NCBI RefSeq assembly: GCF_014297275.1
Contig: NZ_JACOQK010000001.1
Coordinates: forward strand, 434,001-498,000
Source: Clostridium facile
GTDB taxonomy: Bacteria > Bacillota > Clostridia > Oscillospirales > Ruminococcaceae
Reading direction: 5' to 3'
DNA length: 64,000 nt
Shown: positions 8,468-14,994 of the stretch, in pieces
Numbering within the stretch: position 1 is the first letter of the stretch
How the letters are laid out: each line of letters begins with the position of its first letter
The notes under the pieces: generated by a model
What the model was told of the DNA's origin: nothing
Seen by the model: only the letters and a program-made list of their open reading frames with translations
Databases searched by the model: none
Translations under genes and position numbers: made by a program

Positions 8468-8847
8468 TATAAATCATCCTCCTTGCTTCCCAACAGATAT
8501 TGTATTAGATTGTCTAGCCGTTGTTCTGGAGTTAAGTTTCCGTTTCCAGTAGCGAATGAAACGCTAGTATCCCCTTCTGAAATGGAACTAACCGCAGCAT
8601 CAAAATTAATTTGGAAACTATCTACATTTCCAGAATCCTTTTTCAGTTTTAAATATTCTCCAACCACCTGATAAATAGCGGTTGGGATAAGCTGTTCTGG
8701 AATAGAAGTTTGATTGGTGATATTTAAAATATGGGCAGTAACATTTTGAAGGATAAAATCCAATAGTAGGTCTTGACAAGTTACATCTACCCCTAAATGG
8801 TTTAAAAGTTCGGCACACTGTTTTTTTATGTCGTTTGTACAGCCCAT
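8443..8847 (-). CDS. Head-tail adaptor, gp6-like
   Basis: 134 residues, mostly helical (DLLLDFILQNVTAHILNITNQ, then AIYQVVGEYLKLKK), which is the fold type of HK97 gp6/SPP1 gp15 adaptors that sit under the portal ring. ATG 8847 follows GGAGGGATTCT. It directly follows the capsid gene, the usual place. A C-terminal NGNLTPEQRLDNLIQYLLGS segment is also typical of connector proteins. Confidence 0.78.
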   Translation of the reverse strand: MGCTNDIKKQCAELLNHLGVDVTCQDLLLDFILQNVTAHILNITNQTSIPEQLIPTAIYQVVGEYLKLKKDSGNVDSFQINFDAAVSSISEGDTSVSFATGNGNLTPEQRLDNLIQYLLGSKEDDLYCYRKLKW

Positions 8848-8859
8848 AGAATCCCTCCA

Positions 8860-10068
8860 TTATCCTAAGGAAACAATTTTACAAATTGGGATTGCTTTGT
8901 GCGCAATCGCATTGGTGCCATCGTTGATGATATTCCAGTTTGTGCCGGTAGATAAATCTTCATTGGAAGCCGATGCGGTCAAAGAGGATGGCTTTTCAAA
9001 GCTGATCCCTTTCGCGCCACAAATATAGCGGTCACGTGCATATAAGGTATCCTGCCCGCCATTCACTTTTGGGTCACGGCTCATTTCGTATGGGACAGAA
9101 TCTCCAATGTCCTTTAATACAATGGAACCTTCCCCTAATACATAACTGGTGTATGCTGTCCCAGCGGATAACAATAGGACATAATCATTTTCTTTGGCAG
9201 AAGGTAAAGTCGTTTGTACGTCTGAAAGTTTTACTTCTCCTGCGCCGCTTCCAGCGGTGGTACATTTCAATGCGCCTTCTGTGGTGGACTTGCAAGCAAC
9301 ATACCGTTCCGCAATCTCTGCGGTTGGCATGTTATCATCAATCAAAACGATACGGCCGTTCCATGTGCCGACGGTCAAATCCTGTTCAACGCCGTTAGCA
9401 TCATTGTAAGTAAGATATTTCAACAGTTTTAGGTTTTCCAGATTGGTTGCAACTTCACTATGGGTAACCACCAGTTTAAAGATATTTTTGTTATCCCCTG
9501 CGGCTTTCTGGATTGCCTTATTCAAAGAAGTAACGCCAACATGCCCTGGTTCGTCCCCTATGATATCATTGGTGATATCATAAACATGTTTTTCGATAAA
9601 TTCTTTTGCCGCTTTTTCCGCAACACCAGAGCCAGTGGTTTTCATGGAGAAAATACCTTTTAGAATCGCTAACAGGATATCCTGGCGCACTTCCCATTTA
9701 TAGTTGGCAATCTGTTTGCCCACTTCATCCATGAAATTTACACCAGCGGTGATATTTTGGCTAAAACTGCGTTCTGTCCAGGAATCCATACGGCTGGCAA
9801 CAATAAAGCCTTGTTCATATGTAGTTAGGTTAGAACTGGTGATATCCGTTGCGCCGTCGTTGTTCTGGCTGGTACTGGAATCAATATTTCCAAAGTAGGG
9901 GATACGGGCGTATAAAGAGCCAGTTTGGGTACTTAAGGCTGTTTCCGCCTGGGTATTGGTCCCGATTGCTTTGGAACGTGCCAGTTCTGTTTTTTTGACG
10001 TTTGGCACATTTTCTACATAGGCACCAAACGCCTGGGGGTTAAAACTTTTAGAATCAAATTTTGCCAT
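8860..10068 (-). CDS. Major capsid (coat) protein
   Basis: 402 residues, preceded by the scaffold gene and followed by connectors. The N-terminal SKSFNPQAFGAYVENVPNVK and SLYARIPYFGNIDS, and the C-terminal MSRDPKVNGGQDTLYARDRY followed by HKAIPICKIV, match phage coat proteins of PBSX/Clostridial myovirus type with an HK97-like fold. No N-terminal delta domain or protease gene is seen, so assembly uses the separate scaffold protein. SD AGAAAGGATG precedes the ATG. Confidence 0.9.
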   Translation of the reverse strand: MAKFDSKSFNPQAFGAYVENVPNVKKTELARSKAIGTNTQAETALSTQTGSLYARIPYFGNIDSSTSQNNDGATDITSSNLTTYEQGFIVASRMDSWTERSFSQNITAGVNFMDEVGKQIANYKWEVRQDILLAILKGIFSMKTTGSGVAEKAAKEFIEKHVYDITNDIIGDEPGHVGVTSLNKAIQKAAGDNKNIFKLVVTHSEVATNLENLKLLKYLTYNDANGVEQDLTVGTWNGRIVLIDDNMPTAEIAERYVACKSTTEGALKCTTAGSGAGEVKLSDVQTTLPSAKENDYVLLLSAGTAYTSYVLGEGSIVLKDIGDSVPYEMSRDPKVNGGQDTLYARDRYICGAKGISFEKPSSLTASASNEDLSTGTNWNIINDGTNAIAHKAIPICKIVSLG

Positions 10069-10086
10069 TCAATTCATCCTTTCTAA

Positions 10087-10677
10087 TTACTGCTGTGAAT
10101 AATATTCACAAAGTTGGTCGTAAGTCATCTTGCTGACATCAACAGGCTGCCCGGTTGGATCTACGCCGGATTCCCCTAAAGACGCACCTTTTAAGGAAAT
10201 CTTTTTATTTTCTTCTTGGAACAGGAAGTTGGTTTCCTCTGATTTTTTCAACGCATCAATCTGTTGCTGCCGTTGTTTCCGGTATTCTTCCAGCTCAACA
10301 GCATCATCAATTTCATCTAGAAGGCCGCTAAGCGCCTTTTTGTTTTTTGCTTTGGCGGCAGATAAGAGTTCATTGTCTACCTCCACCCGCTGCATCTGCC
10401 GAATTTCTTTGGCGTGTTCCTGTTCTTTCAACCGGTTTTCCTGTTGAAGTGTTTCGATTTGCTGTTTTAAGGCTGCAACGTCGTCATTGGAACTTTTCAG
10501 GATTTCCAGCTGGGTATCCCGTTCTTTTAATGTGGTTTCCAGGCGTTGTTTTTCCGTGTTTACCTCATCAAAGCGTGATTTAGGGATAAACCCTTTTAGT
10601 TCCTCCGCGGAAGCGTCTGCGCATTTCTGTGCGGTTTCCTCATCCAGCCCTAATTTTACAAATTCGTCTTTTTTCAT
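10087..10677 (-). CDS. Phage scaffolding protein (GP20-like)
   Basis: 196 residues from ATG 10677 (GAAAGG 9 bp upstream; the ATG at 10686 is less well spaced). The middle (about residues 35-140) is a long charged coiled coil (TEKQRLETTLKERDTQLEIL, QQENRLKEQEHAKEIRQMQR) and the C-terminus is a short globular tail. This is the design of GP20-type minor structural/scaffold proteins that guide capsid assembly. It directly precedes the coat gene, consistent with the role. Confidence 0.88.
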   Translation of the reverse strand: MKKDEFVKLGLDEETAQKCADASAEELKGFIPKSRFDEVNTEKQRLETTLKERDTQLEILKSSNDDVAALKQQIETLQQENRLKEQEHAKEIRQMQRVEVDNELLSAAKAKNKKALSGLLDEIDDAVELEEYRKQRQQQIDALKKSEETNFLFQEENKKISLKGASLGESGVDPTGQPVDVSKMTYDQLCEYYSQQ

Positions 10678-10772
10678 GTGTAACATCCTTTCAATACATT
10701 TTTTACCTGGTTCAGTCCAGTCCTATTGTCTTTACAGTTTACGCCCGAAATACCAAAGTGGCGGTATGGTAT

Positions 10773-10804
10773 AAAAAAAGCACCCTGCTTGTGCAAAGTG
10801 CTTT
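10773..10804 (-). terminator. Intrinsic terminator after the antirepressor gene
   Basis: AAAGCAC and GTGCTTT form a 7-bp stem (loop about 14 bases), followed on the minus strand by seven T. It separates the antirepressor operon from the scaffold gene, so the capsid genes need read-through or another promoter. Confidence 0.75.
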
Positions 10805-10818
10805 GATTATTTAATTAT

Positions 10819-11580
10819 TTAGGATACCGCTTTTAAGTACAGCAGCCGGAAGGTTTCCCTTCCTTTTGGGGTAATTAGGGTTTGTGTCCCGCTCCAATTT
10901 GTTTTTTCATTGTACTGTTCCTTTAACTGGAACAGCCCTTTTTCAATATGCTGTGCATATGGCATGAGTTTGCCCCGCTTATCCCGATATAAATATTTGT
11001 GGTCGAGCAGGAACCGGATGAACTCTCGTTCTTTGATATTTAACTGTTTGGCGGTTTCCCGCAGGTTTGTTAGTAAGTTCCTGTCCACGAGTTCGTCAAA
11101 ATAATCCGCTTTAGGCTGCATAATAGCGTTGTCAACAGTCAAGGCACTGTTTTCCGCTTGCAATACCTTGTTTTTCTCCTGTTCGTCCTTTAAGGCTGTG
11201 GCAATCTTGATAATGGTATCTGGGTTTAGCAAGGCGGCTTCCAGGGTTTCTGGGGTCATGTATGCGCCGTGCTTATGAATAGCAGGGAGAACTTCATCGA
11301 AAATCCAACTTTCAAATTTTTCTGCACCTGGCAATTCTGATTTTGCGGCTAAGCGGTATATATCGCCTTCGGGGATGAAGTTAGTTTGTTGTTTTCTTCC
11401 TAGTGAATCGATGAGGTGGTGTTTCACCACCCCACGACAATGTTGTTTCATTGCGCTTGTAGAATCTTTATAACCTAGTGCTGCACAAACATCTTTCCCG
11501 CAAAACAATACTTTTCCGTTTTCCTCAATCGTTCTAATTTCTCCGAATTGTTCGTTTTTAAAGATTTGTAATTCGTTCAT
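10819..11580 (-). CDS. Phage antirepressor (BRO-N + KilAC)
   Basis: 253 residues. The N-terminal half is a BRO-N domain (KNEQFGEIRTIEENGKVLFCGKDVCAALGYKD, in pieces; DEVLPAIHKHGAYM), and the C-terminal half is a KilAC/ANT domain (LTNLRETAKQLNIKEREFIRFL, KGRETFRLLYLKA). Such proteins counter CI-type repressors or act as late regulators. The start is ATG 11580, preceded by GAGAGGTG; longer in-frame starts overlap the 46-aa ORF. It is unusual to find it between terminase/portal/MuF and scaffold genes, in its own small operon with its own control region. Confidence 0.9.
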   Translation of the reverse strand: MNELQIFKNEQFGEIRTIEENGKVLFCGKDVCAALGYKDSTSAMKQHCRGVVKHHLIDSLGRKQQTNFIPEGDIYRLAAKSELPGAEKFESWIFDEVLPAIHKHGAYMTPETLEAALLNPDTIIKIATALKDEQEKNKVLQAENSALTVDNAIMQPKADYFDELVDRNLLTNLRETAKQLNIKEREFIRFLLDHKYLYRDKRGKLMPYAQHIEKGLFQLKEQYNEKTNWSGTQTLITPKGRETFRLLYLKAVS

Positions 11581-11590
11581 ATTGCACCTC

Positions 11591-11731
11591 TCAAGCAAGA
11601 AATGATTTTGTAAATACGTATAATTGTTTAAGCTGTTTTTCATCAGCTTGTTTTAACAGTTGAAATATTAAATATATTGCTACAAACTTTTTGTTTTTAT
11701 CGTTCCCACATAAGATTGTCGGCTGTTTCAT
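11591..11731 (-). CDS. 46-residue phage protein, paralogue of the protein at 27966-28112
   Basis: ATG at 11731 overlaps the stop of the upstream ORF as TAATG, so translation is coupled. The C-terminal half (FQLLKQADEKQLKQLYVFTK) closely matches the second half of the 48-residue protein near the repressor (LLKKATENQLKQLYRFIKSYL). The family is common in Clostridial phages in my recollection but has no assigned function. The stop codon overlaps the SD of the antirepressor gene, making a three-gene coupled operon. Confidence 0.65.
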   Translation of the reverse strand: MKQPTILCGNDKNKKFVAIYLIFQLLKQADEKQLKQLYVFTKSFLA

Positions 11732-11955
11732 TACGCAACAACCCCCTGCCGTTCTTCCAGGCTTATAGTACGATATAATTCTTTTAAATTTTCATTATTT
11801 TTCTGGAAAAGATCTGCCAGTAATCTAGTTGCTGGGATATAAACGTCTATATCTGCCCCTTCCGATTCCATTGCGTCTGCCAAAAGCATAGCGAAAGATG
11901 CTAGTTGCTCATCCCTGTCTATTAACGGTTCCAGATTCAATAAACTTTTTCTCAT
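11731..11955 (-). CDS. Small acidic phage protein, first gene of antirepressor operon
   Basis: 74 residues from ATG 11955 (GCAGGAGG 9 bp upstream). The sequence is acidic and helical (MRKSLLNLEPLIDRDEQLAS, then MLLADAMESEGADID and LKELYRTISLEERQGVV). No domain recognised. It overlaps the next ORF by one base (TAATG). Its upstream region contains the paired operator-like palindromes described separately. Confidence 0.6.
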   Translation of the reverse strand: MRKSLLNLEPLIDRDEQLASFAMLLADAMESEGADIDVYIPATRLLADLFQKNNENLKELYRTISLEERQGVVA

Positions 11956-11985
11956 ATTAAAAAACCTCCTGCAATTTAAAAATGG

Positions 11986-12036
11986 TTGCAAGAAGTACGC
12001 TTCTGTAGTATAATGGATTTACAGAAGGTAACTTCT
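11986..12036 (+). promoter_or_regulatory. Plus-strand promoter with two 14-bp operator-like palindromes
   Basis: TTGCAA (11986-11991), a 17-bp spacer and TATAAT (12009-12014) point rightward. AGAAGTACGCTTCT (11991-12004) fills the spacer and AGAAGGTAACTTCT (12023-12036) follows the expected start site. Both fit AGAAG-N4-CTTCT, and their centres are 32 bp apart, close to three helical turns. On the other strand the same block is the upstream region of the antirepressor operon and holds a TATACT. This looks like a two-site operator controlling divergent transcription. Confidence 0.6.
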
Positions 12037-12087
12037 TATTGTAGACATCTGCTTAACTCTTGGTCGGGGAGAGCGGATGTCTTTTTT
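12021..12087 (+). ncRNA. Candidate short RNA no. 1 (plus strand, ends in intrinsic terminator)
   Basis: From the promoter just upstream, transcription would start near 12021. It would meet a strong terminator: stem 12043-12052 with 12073-12082 (10 bp including one G-U pair), then six T. The first hairpin would be GAAG-GUAA-CUUC, with a GNRA-type loop. No ORF of note lies within. The T-run overlaps the stop codon of the convergent gene at 12086. Expression is inferred only. Confidence 0.45.
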
Positions 12088-12259
12088 ATTTGCTAAGTTC
12101 TTCATCAATCTTTTCGTTTAACCATTGGGTTTTATTTTTATTTTGTTGCTGTAGTTTTTTATCGAGTGCATTTAATTTTTCTTTTGGAACAGAAACATTA
12201 AATTGTCCAATAGTTTCACGACGTTTTTTAAAGTACTCAGCCCTACTTTTATCAGCCAA
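12086..12259 (-). CDS. Small ribbon-helix-helix-like DNA-binding protein
   Basis: 57 residues from TTG 12259 (AGAGGTGAAAA upstream). The layout, basic N-terminus (ADKSRAEYFKKRRETIGQF), a short strand (NVSVPKEKLNAL) and helix-turn-helix-like C-terminus (KTQWLNEKIDEEL), resembles Arc/MetJ-type ribbon-helix-helix proteins found in Clostridial elements. Its promoter carries a perfect palindrome, consistent with autorepression. The fold is inferred by eye. Confidence 0.65.
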   Translation of the reverse strand: MADKSRAEYFKKRRETIGQFNVSVPKEKLNALDKKLQQQNKNKTQWLNEKIDEELSK

Positions 12260-12276
12260 ATTTTCACCTCTTTTCT

Positions 12277-12317
12277 GTTGCTAGCTACATTATACTATGT
12301 TACTAGCAACAAGTCAA
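12277..12317 (-). promoter_or_regulatory. Minus-strand promoter with 8-bp palindromic operator
   Basis: On the minus strand TTGACT (12312-12317), a 17-bp spacer and TATAAT (12289-12294) make a near-consensus promoter for the 57-residue protein. GTTGCTAG (12277-12284) and CTAGCAAC (12303-12310) are perfect inverted repeats straddling the -10 box. A dimeric regulator bound there would block the promoter. Confidence 0.7.
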
Positions 12318-12343
12318 GAGATTTTCAGAAATTTTTCCAAAAG

Positions 12344-12370
12344 AAAAGCACACCCGAAAGTGTGCTTTTT
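12344..12370 (-). terminator. Intrinsic terminator after the zinc-ribbon membrane protein
   Basis: AAAAGCACAC and GTGTGCTTTT form a perfect 10-bp stem with loop CCGAAA. On the minus strand the following bases are TTTTCTTTT; on the plus strand there is also a T-run, so it may work in both directions. Confidence 0.8.
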
Positions 12371-12394
12371 GAATATATTGTGGATTTAAAATGA

Positions 12395-13159
12395 TTAACT
12401 TAAAGCAAATCTGCTTTGCTGCAAGGACAAGAATTGTTGTACCTGCATGTAGCAATCGGATAAAACTACTGTATCCGGTGTTTCAAACGCAATAGAATAG
12501 CTTTGTTCCAATCCTGGATTTAAAGATTCATATGACATAAATTCATCTGCTACAGGCAACAGGGAAGGGGAATATTGTACGTCATCTTTTGTTTTTATCT
12601 GGAAATCAGATGCTTGGAAACTTTCCATAGAATCCCCGACATTTTTAACAGTAACATTTACAACAATGTATTTAGAGCCTTCCTCAGCGGAATATTGGCC
12701 GAAACTTGCATCAACCGCTTTTTGCTCTGTTACTCCAGTTACCGCAATAGATAAATTGTTGTTTGTCGCAGCGGTGCCAACTGGAATATAACTGCTTGTT
12801 TCTGAAGTTTGTCCTTCATCTCCTTGGTTTGCCGCATCTGATGAAGCAATTGTACTCTGGGAATTTTGCTCACTTCTGGAAGCAACGCAGGACATAAAAC
12901 CAGCGAACAAAAAGACGCATACCAGTAAACCTACTAAAACAATAGAAACAACTAAAATAGACAGCTGCCACCATGTCATTCCTTTTTTCTTTTTTGGAAC
13001 CGTTGTGATATTGTTTTGGTTTGGTGAAACAGGCGTTACCTTTTGGCTAACAGCATCAGGAGCACCGCTATCTATTTTTGCCTGTCCTATTACGCTCCCA
13101 CAATGTTCACAAAATTTTGCGCTTTCAGAGATTTCCATACCGCACTTAGGGCACTTCAT
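12395..13159 (-). CDS. Zinc-ribbon membrane-anchored protein with DUF4352-like domain (accessory)
   Basis: 254 residues from ATG 13159 (AGAAGGAA upstream). Residues 1-25 carry a zinc ribbon (MKCPKCG, FCEHCG). One transmembrane helix follows a KKKKG stretch (about residues 65-95), and the outside part (about residues 125-254) resembles DUF4352/telokin-like beta sandwiches (GSKYIVVNVTVKNVGDS, FQASDFQIKT). It lies in the late region but has no obvious virion role, so it is probably a lysogenic-conversion gene expressed from the host cell. Separate terminators bound it. Confidence 0.75.
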   Translation of the reverse strand: MKCPKCGMEISESAKFCEHCGSVIGQAKIDSGAPDAVSQKVTPVSPNQNNITTVPKKKKGMTWWQLSILVVSIVLVGLLVCVFLFAGFMSCVASRSEQNSQSTIASSDAANQGDEGQTSETSSYIPVGTAATNNNLSIAVTGVTEQKAVDASFGQYSAEEGSKYIVVNVTVKNVGDSMESFQASDFQIKTKDDVQYSPSLLPVADEFMSYESLNPGLEQSYSIAFETPDTVVLSDCYMQVQQFLSLQQSRFALS

Positions 13160-13244
13160 AAGTATTCCTTCTTTCAACCTTTTTCTATTATTATACATAA
13201 TCTTCCATAATGTTTCAAGAAGTAATTTCCTAAATTACAATATA

Positions 13245-13484
13245 TTACGAATCACTACTATTTTCAATCGCTTTAAACAGAATACCTTGGTCTCCAGGAT
13301 AAGGCTGATTATGGATGAAGCCTTCCTTTAATAATTCCTTTGGGATTCCATCTGGATATGCTATGCAACATATTTTACCTTTAATTGCCCCTCGGAAATG
13401 GGCGCATTGAAAACAATTTGGAATGTAGCTTCCATTCCACCACCAACGGGGGTGACTATATGGAACTGAAAATCTTTGGTCCAT
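13245..13484 (-). CDS. Conserved small cysteine-containing protein
   Basis: 79 residues from ATG 13484 (GGAGGAAG upstream, overlapping the MuF gene end). It carries CFQCAHFRG, a later CC pair and a C-terminal AYPDGIPKELLKEGFIH-NQPYPGDQGILF segment. I recall the CxxC...PDGIP...PYPGDxG pattern as a small conserved protein often beside MuF-type genes. The cysteines suggest metal binding. Function unknown. Confidence 0.7.
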   Translation of the reverse strand: MDQRFSVPYSHPRWWWNGSYIPNCFQCAHFRGAIKGKICCIAYPDGIPKELLKEGFIHNQPYPGDQGILFKAIENSSDS

Positions 13485-13485
13485 A

Positions 13486-14994
13486 TTAAACTTCCTCCAT
13501 AAATATTGTATGAGCTTCTACTTTGTTCACTTTAAATTTTGTATGATGTAAAAATAGTATTTCATGTTCCTCTGGATTAAATTGTTGGATATCCCTGCCT
13601 GTTTTTGATTGGATAACATATTGGATTGGAAAACTCTTATCATAAATCTGTGTTGCTGTAGACGTATATGCGGGAAATTCAATTTCTTTTCCAGAGGTAT
13701 GTTCCGATAAGAAAGCAGCTATATCTTCAATTTCCAAATCCGATAAAGAACGGTATACAGTCCCTTTATAGATAGGCATTTTGTTTAAGGCGGAATCTAA
13801 TTCTTTGATAAATTGCTTTTGTTCTTCGCTTAACTGTTTTCCACTACGCAATTCACTATTGATTTTATAACTTTCACTGCTTAAATAGCCATTGAAAGCC
13901 CGCTCTTCTTTTTCAGTCAACTTTATTTTATCAGTGTTGACTTCATCCGTCAAATCTTCTTTCTTTACATATTCTTTTTTCCACTGTTTGTACGTCATAT
14001 TTGCTGGGATATAGTAAGTTTTTCCATCCTCCCCCCTTGCCGCACGTTCTGCCCCCAATTCAAATTCATCATCAAAATAGGGGGCAATACAGCCACGGCA
14101 ACGGGGATGGAAAATAGGTGCTGTTATTCCTGGTTCGTATTCTGACATATGATAATGTTTTCCATCCATATCCCCACATTCTTTACAAGTCTTTCCATCA
14201 AGCGCTTCTACTATTTCGTATTCTTTTACATCTAAATCCAAAAAGGAATCATGTTGGGCGTTAACAGCAAAATAGGCTGATTCTGTTAAAACCAGCCGTT
14301 CCGCGTTTTTTCTGGATGTACCCATCTTTTTTGTTATATTCTCAATCGCCTTATTTGGGTCATCTCCCAGTAGAACCATCCTGGTAAGTTCTTCCCCTAG
14401 GATATTGACCAGTTTTACTCTGTCATCCCATATTCTTTCACTAAAATTTTTTCCATCTGTAGCCCAAGGGCTTTGCAGGATCTGGTTTAACTTTTTCTGG
14501 CTGATCTCACCAATTGTCCAGCCAATCTGAAAACCTTGCTGGATGTCAAAAATGGAATGGTAATAGCTTTCCAGATAGATGTTTTTAATTGTGCTATCGA
14601 AATCATCCAAGTAATTTCCGAACAGTTGTTCTAGCAACTGCTGCAATGTTATCTTTAACCCTTCCAGTCTAGAGATATGGAAATGGGCAGAAGCGTTTTT
14701 CAACTGTTTTAACCATTGATGGTTGATGGCGTTTTCTTCCCCATACGCAATATACTGCTGAACATTCCACTTAAATTCTTCTAAATCCTTTTTGGACATC
14801 CATTGTTTTGCTTCCTGTATGGAAATTTTGTTGTTTCCCGCAAACTTTTGATACCATGATCTGATTTGTTTTTCAATTTCCTGATCTGCCTGGCGGTATG
14901 CTTTGTCCAACCGTTCGTAGAGCTGCTGCGCTGATTGATGGTTGGATTGTTCCAATTCTAACGCCCGTTCTTTCCAATAATCACGGTTCTTCAT
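13486..14994 (-). CDS. MuF-type head morphogenesis protein fused to ADP-ribosyltransferase domain
   Basis: About 502 residues. The central part (about residues 190-310) is a Mu gpF-like domain (ERLVLTESAYFAVNAQHDSF, CKECGDMDGKHYHMSEY, PIFHPRCRGCIAPYF, with paired cysteines). Residues about 345-502 form an exoenzyme-type ADP-ribosyltransferase: VYRSL gives the NAD-binding Arg, YTSTAT the S-T-S motif and EEHEILF the ExE-type glutamates. Such MuF fusions package a toxin-like enzyme in the virion. No immunity gene is obvious beside it. The start may be ATG 14994 (GGTGAT upstream) or GTG 15006; both overlap the portal gene. Confidence 0.88.
   Translation of the reverse strand: MKNRDYWKERALELEQSNHQSAQQLYERLDKAYRQADQEIEKQIRSWYQKFAGNNKISIQEAKQWMSKKDLEEFKWNVQQYIAYGEENAINHQWLKQLKNASAHFHISRLEGLKITLQQLLEQLFGNYLDDFDSTIKNIYLESYYHSIFDIQQGFQIGWTIGEISQKKLNQILQSPWATDGKNFSERIWDDRVKLVNILGEELTRMVLLGDDPNKAIENITKKMGTSRKNAERLVLTESAYFAVNAQHDSFLDLDVKEYEIVEALDGKTCKECGDMDGKHYHMSEYEPGITAPIFHPRCRGCIAPYFDDEFELGAERAARGEDGKTYYIPANMTYKQWKKEYVKKEDLTDEVNTDKIKLTEKEERAFNGYLSSESYKINSELRSGKQLSEEQKQFIKELDSALNKMPIYKGTVYRSLSDLEIEDIAAFLSEHTSGKEIEFPAYTSTATQIYDKSFPIQYVIQSKTGRDIQQFNPEEHEILFLHHTKFKVNKVEAHTIFMEEV

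Noticed and set aside
11991..12036. LexA-type SOS boxes
   Set aside because: The palindromes are AGAAG-N4-CTTCT, not the GAAC-N4-GTTC pattern of Gram-positive LexA.
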